DNA of 64,000 bases from NCBI GenBank assembly GCA_002319075.1, contig NVQB01000001.1, positions 682,001 to 746,000 of the forward strand. The letters run 5' to 3'. This document shows positions 63,281 through 64,000 of the stretch, one piece after another. Source of the stretch: Sphingobacteriaceae bacterium (GTDB lineage Bacteria; Bacteroidota; Bacteroidia; B-17B0; Aurantibacillaceae). Position numbers and translations under genes: made by a program. The notes beneath the pieces were generated by a model, which was given only the letters and a program-made list of their open reading frames with translations, was not told the origin of the DNA and searched no databases. Position 1 is the first letter of the stretch. Every line of letters begins with the position of its first letter.

Positions 63281-64000
63281 TTAAACTTTATTCTTTAAAA
63301 ATATGTTATTCACAATACTTACTAAAATATAAAGGACAATTACCAGGGGAATAGCGACAAATTTCAGCAGCGCTACAAGTACTGCTGTTACTGCAAGAAA
63401 TGAATAAACTAATTTATTAGTAAGCCAGCTAAAGTTTTTGAATTTTAAAGCAAACAATGGAATCTCAGCAACAAGAAGAATACTAAAAACTACCGTAATG
63501 CCCACTAAAAACCAGGAAAGTACCGGAAGGAGGTCTTTATATTCCAGTAGATTTAATCCCTGGCTTTCGATCTGTGCCTGCGCAATTAATGGAAAAGAAC
63601 AGATTACCATGGTATTAGCAGGAGTTGGCAAGCCTATAAAGGAATCTGACTGACGTGTATCGTTATTAAACTTTGCGAGGCGAATGCAGGAAAAAACAGT
63701 AATAATAAAACCCAGGTAGGGAATGAGAGAATCTGTTTTTGCCTCTGTACCCGTAAAAATATCCGTTAAATAAAGAGGCGCAAGAGTAAAACTTAACATC
63801 TTAAACATAACTACACCTGGCACCACACCAAAAGTAACCATATCGGCCAGGCTATCGAGATCTTTCCCTATGGGAGAACTTACTTTTAAAGCGCGCGCTG
63901 CAAATCCATCAAAGAAGTCAAGCACTAAAGATATCCCTACAAAATATGCGGCCCAAACCAGGTTACCATTAAAGGCCTGTACCAATGCCAGACAACCGCA
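63281..64000 (-). CDS. pssA: CDP-diacylglycerol-serine O-phosphatidyltransferase PssA, 5' end cut by window edge
   Basis: The visible 239 residues start inside the protein; the frame is open to the window edge and reads CGCLA before VQAFNGNLVW, matching the usual NLFCGCLA stretch. PssA transfers a phosphatidyl group from CDP-diacylglycerol to serine, giving phosphatidylserine for phosphatidylethanolamine. The CDP-alcohol phosphotransferase signature is intact: DGFAARALKVSSPIGKDLDSLAD (DG..AR, G...D...D). Six or more membrane helices follow. It lies 34 bp upstream of purS on the same strand. Confidence 0.94.
   Translation of the reverse strand, partial: CGCLALVQAFNGNLVWAAYFVGISLVLDFFDGFAARALKVSSPIGKDLDSLADMVTFGVVPGVVMFKMLSFTLAPLYLTDIFTGTEAKTDSLIPYLGFIITVFSCIRLAKFNNDTRQSDSFIGLPTPANTMVICSFPLIAQAQIESQGLNLLEYKDLLPVLSWFLVGITVVFSILLVAEIPLFALKFKNFSWLTNKLVYSFLAVTAVLVALLKFVAIPLVIVLYILVSIVNNIFLKNKV

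Overview
The window is a stretch of a Bacteroidota (class Bacteroidia) chromosome. The evidence is the PorU-PorV type IX secretion (T9SS) pair at the left edge, four proteins with T9SS type A C-terminal sorting domains, a MoxR/Bat operon, a LytTR/LytS two-component pair, and several TAnnTTTG -7 promoter elements of the Bacteroidota type. Base composition looks AT-rich and codon use looks even throughout. I saw no rRNA, tRNA, CRISPR array, transposase or phage gene. Genus cannot be read from the sequence.

Layout. 1-3.5 kb: end of porU, porV, and an orphan dipeptide-type binding lipoprotein. 3.5-5.8 kb: a LytS-like sensor kinase with a LamG-type periplasmic domain and its LytTR regulator. 5.9-9.3 kb: flippase, OsmC protein, an outer-membrane-like protein and lipA. 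9.4-17.7 kb: an eight-gene minus-strand operon (moxR, DUF58, a BatD-like protein, batA, batB, batC, batD, batE). 17.8-23.3 kb: two amidohydrolase-family genes followed by pdxA. 23.3-29.3 kb: a SirB/cytochrome c fusion, hflX, an acetyltransferase, an aminotransferase, a heptose-phosphate kinase, a degenerate GxxExxY gene in a repeat-flanked insert, and menG/ubiE. 29.4-35.7 kb: a fatty-acid or lipid modification cluster (DUF1295, a CFA-like methyltransferase, alpha/beta hydrolase, FAD oxidoreductase, DUF1365, CFA synthase). 36.0-61.4 kb: four T9SS cargo genes (871, 604, 2120 and 1730 aa) interleaved with an MFS transporter, a membrane-peroxiredoxin-PAS-SpoIIE phosphatase fusion, dnaK, a lipoprotein and a polysaccharide deacetylase-like gene. 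61.7-64 kb: pssA (cut by the edge), purS and metK.

How the parts connect. PorU (sortase) and PorV (shuttle) are the machinery that would export and anchor the four large Cys-paired, Ig-like repeat proteins encoded later in the window. The two largest are paralogues: a beta-helix N-terminal region, a beta-sandwich, then 11 or 4 tandem Ig-like repeats. The Bat operon is a complete chaperone-ATPase plus von Willebrand factor A envelope system. The 29.4-35.7 kb genes are tightly packed, with TAATG junctions, and probably make one modified membrane lipid. Strong hairpin terminators mark most transcript ends. Several genes have a -7 element only 4 to 7 bases before the start codon, which suggests leaderless or nearly leaderless messages.
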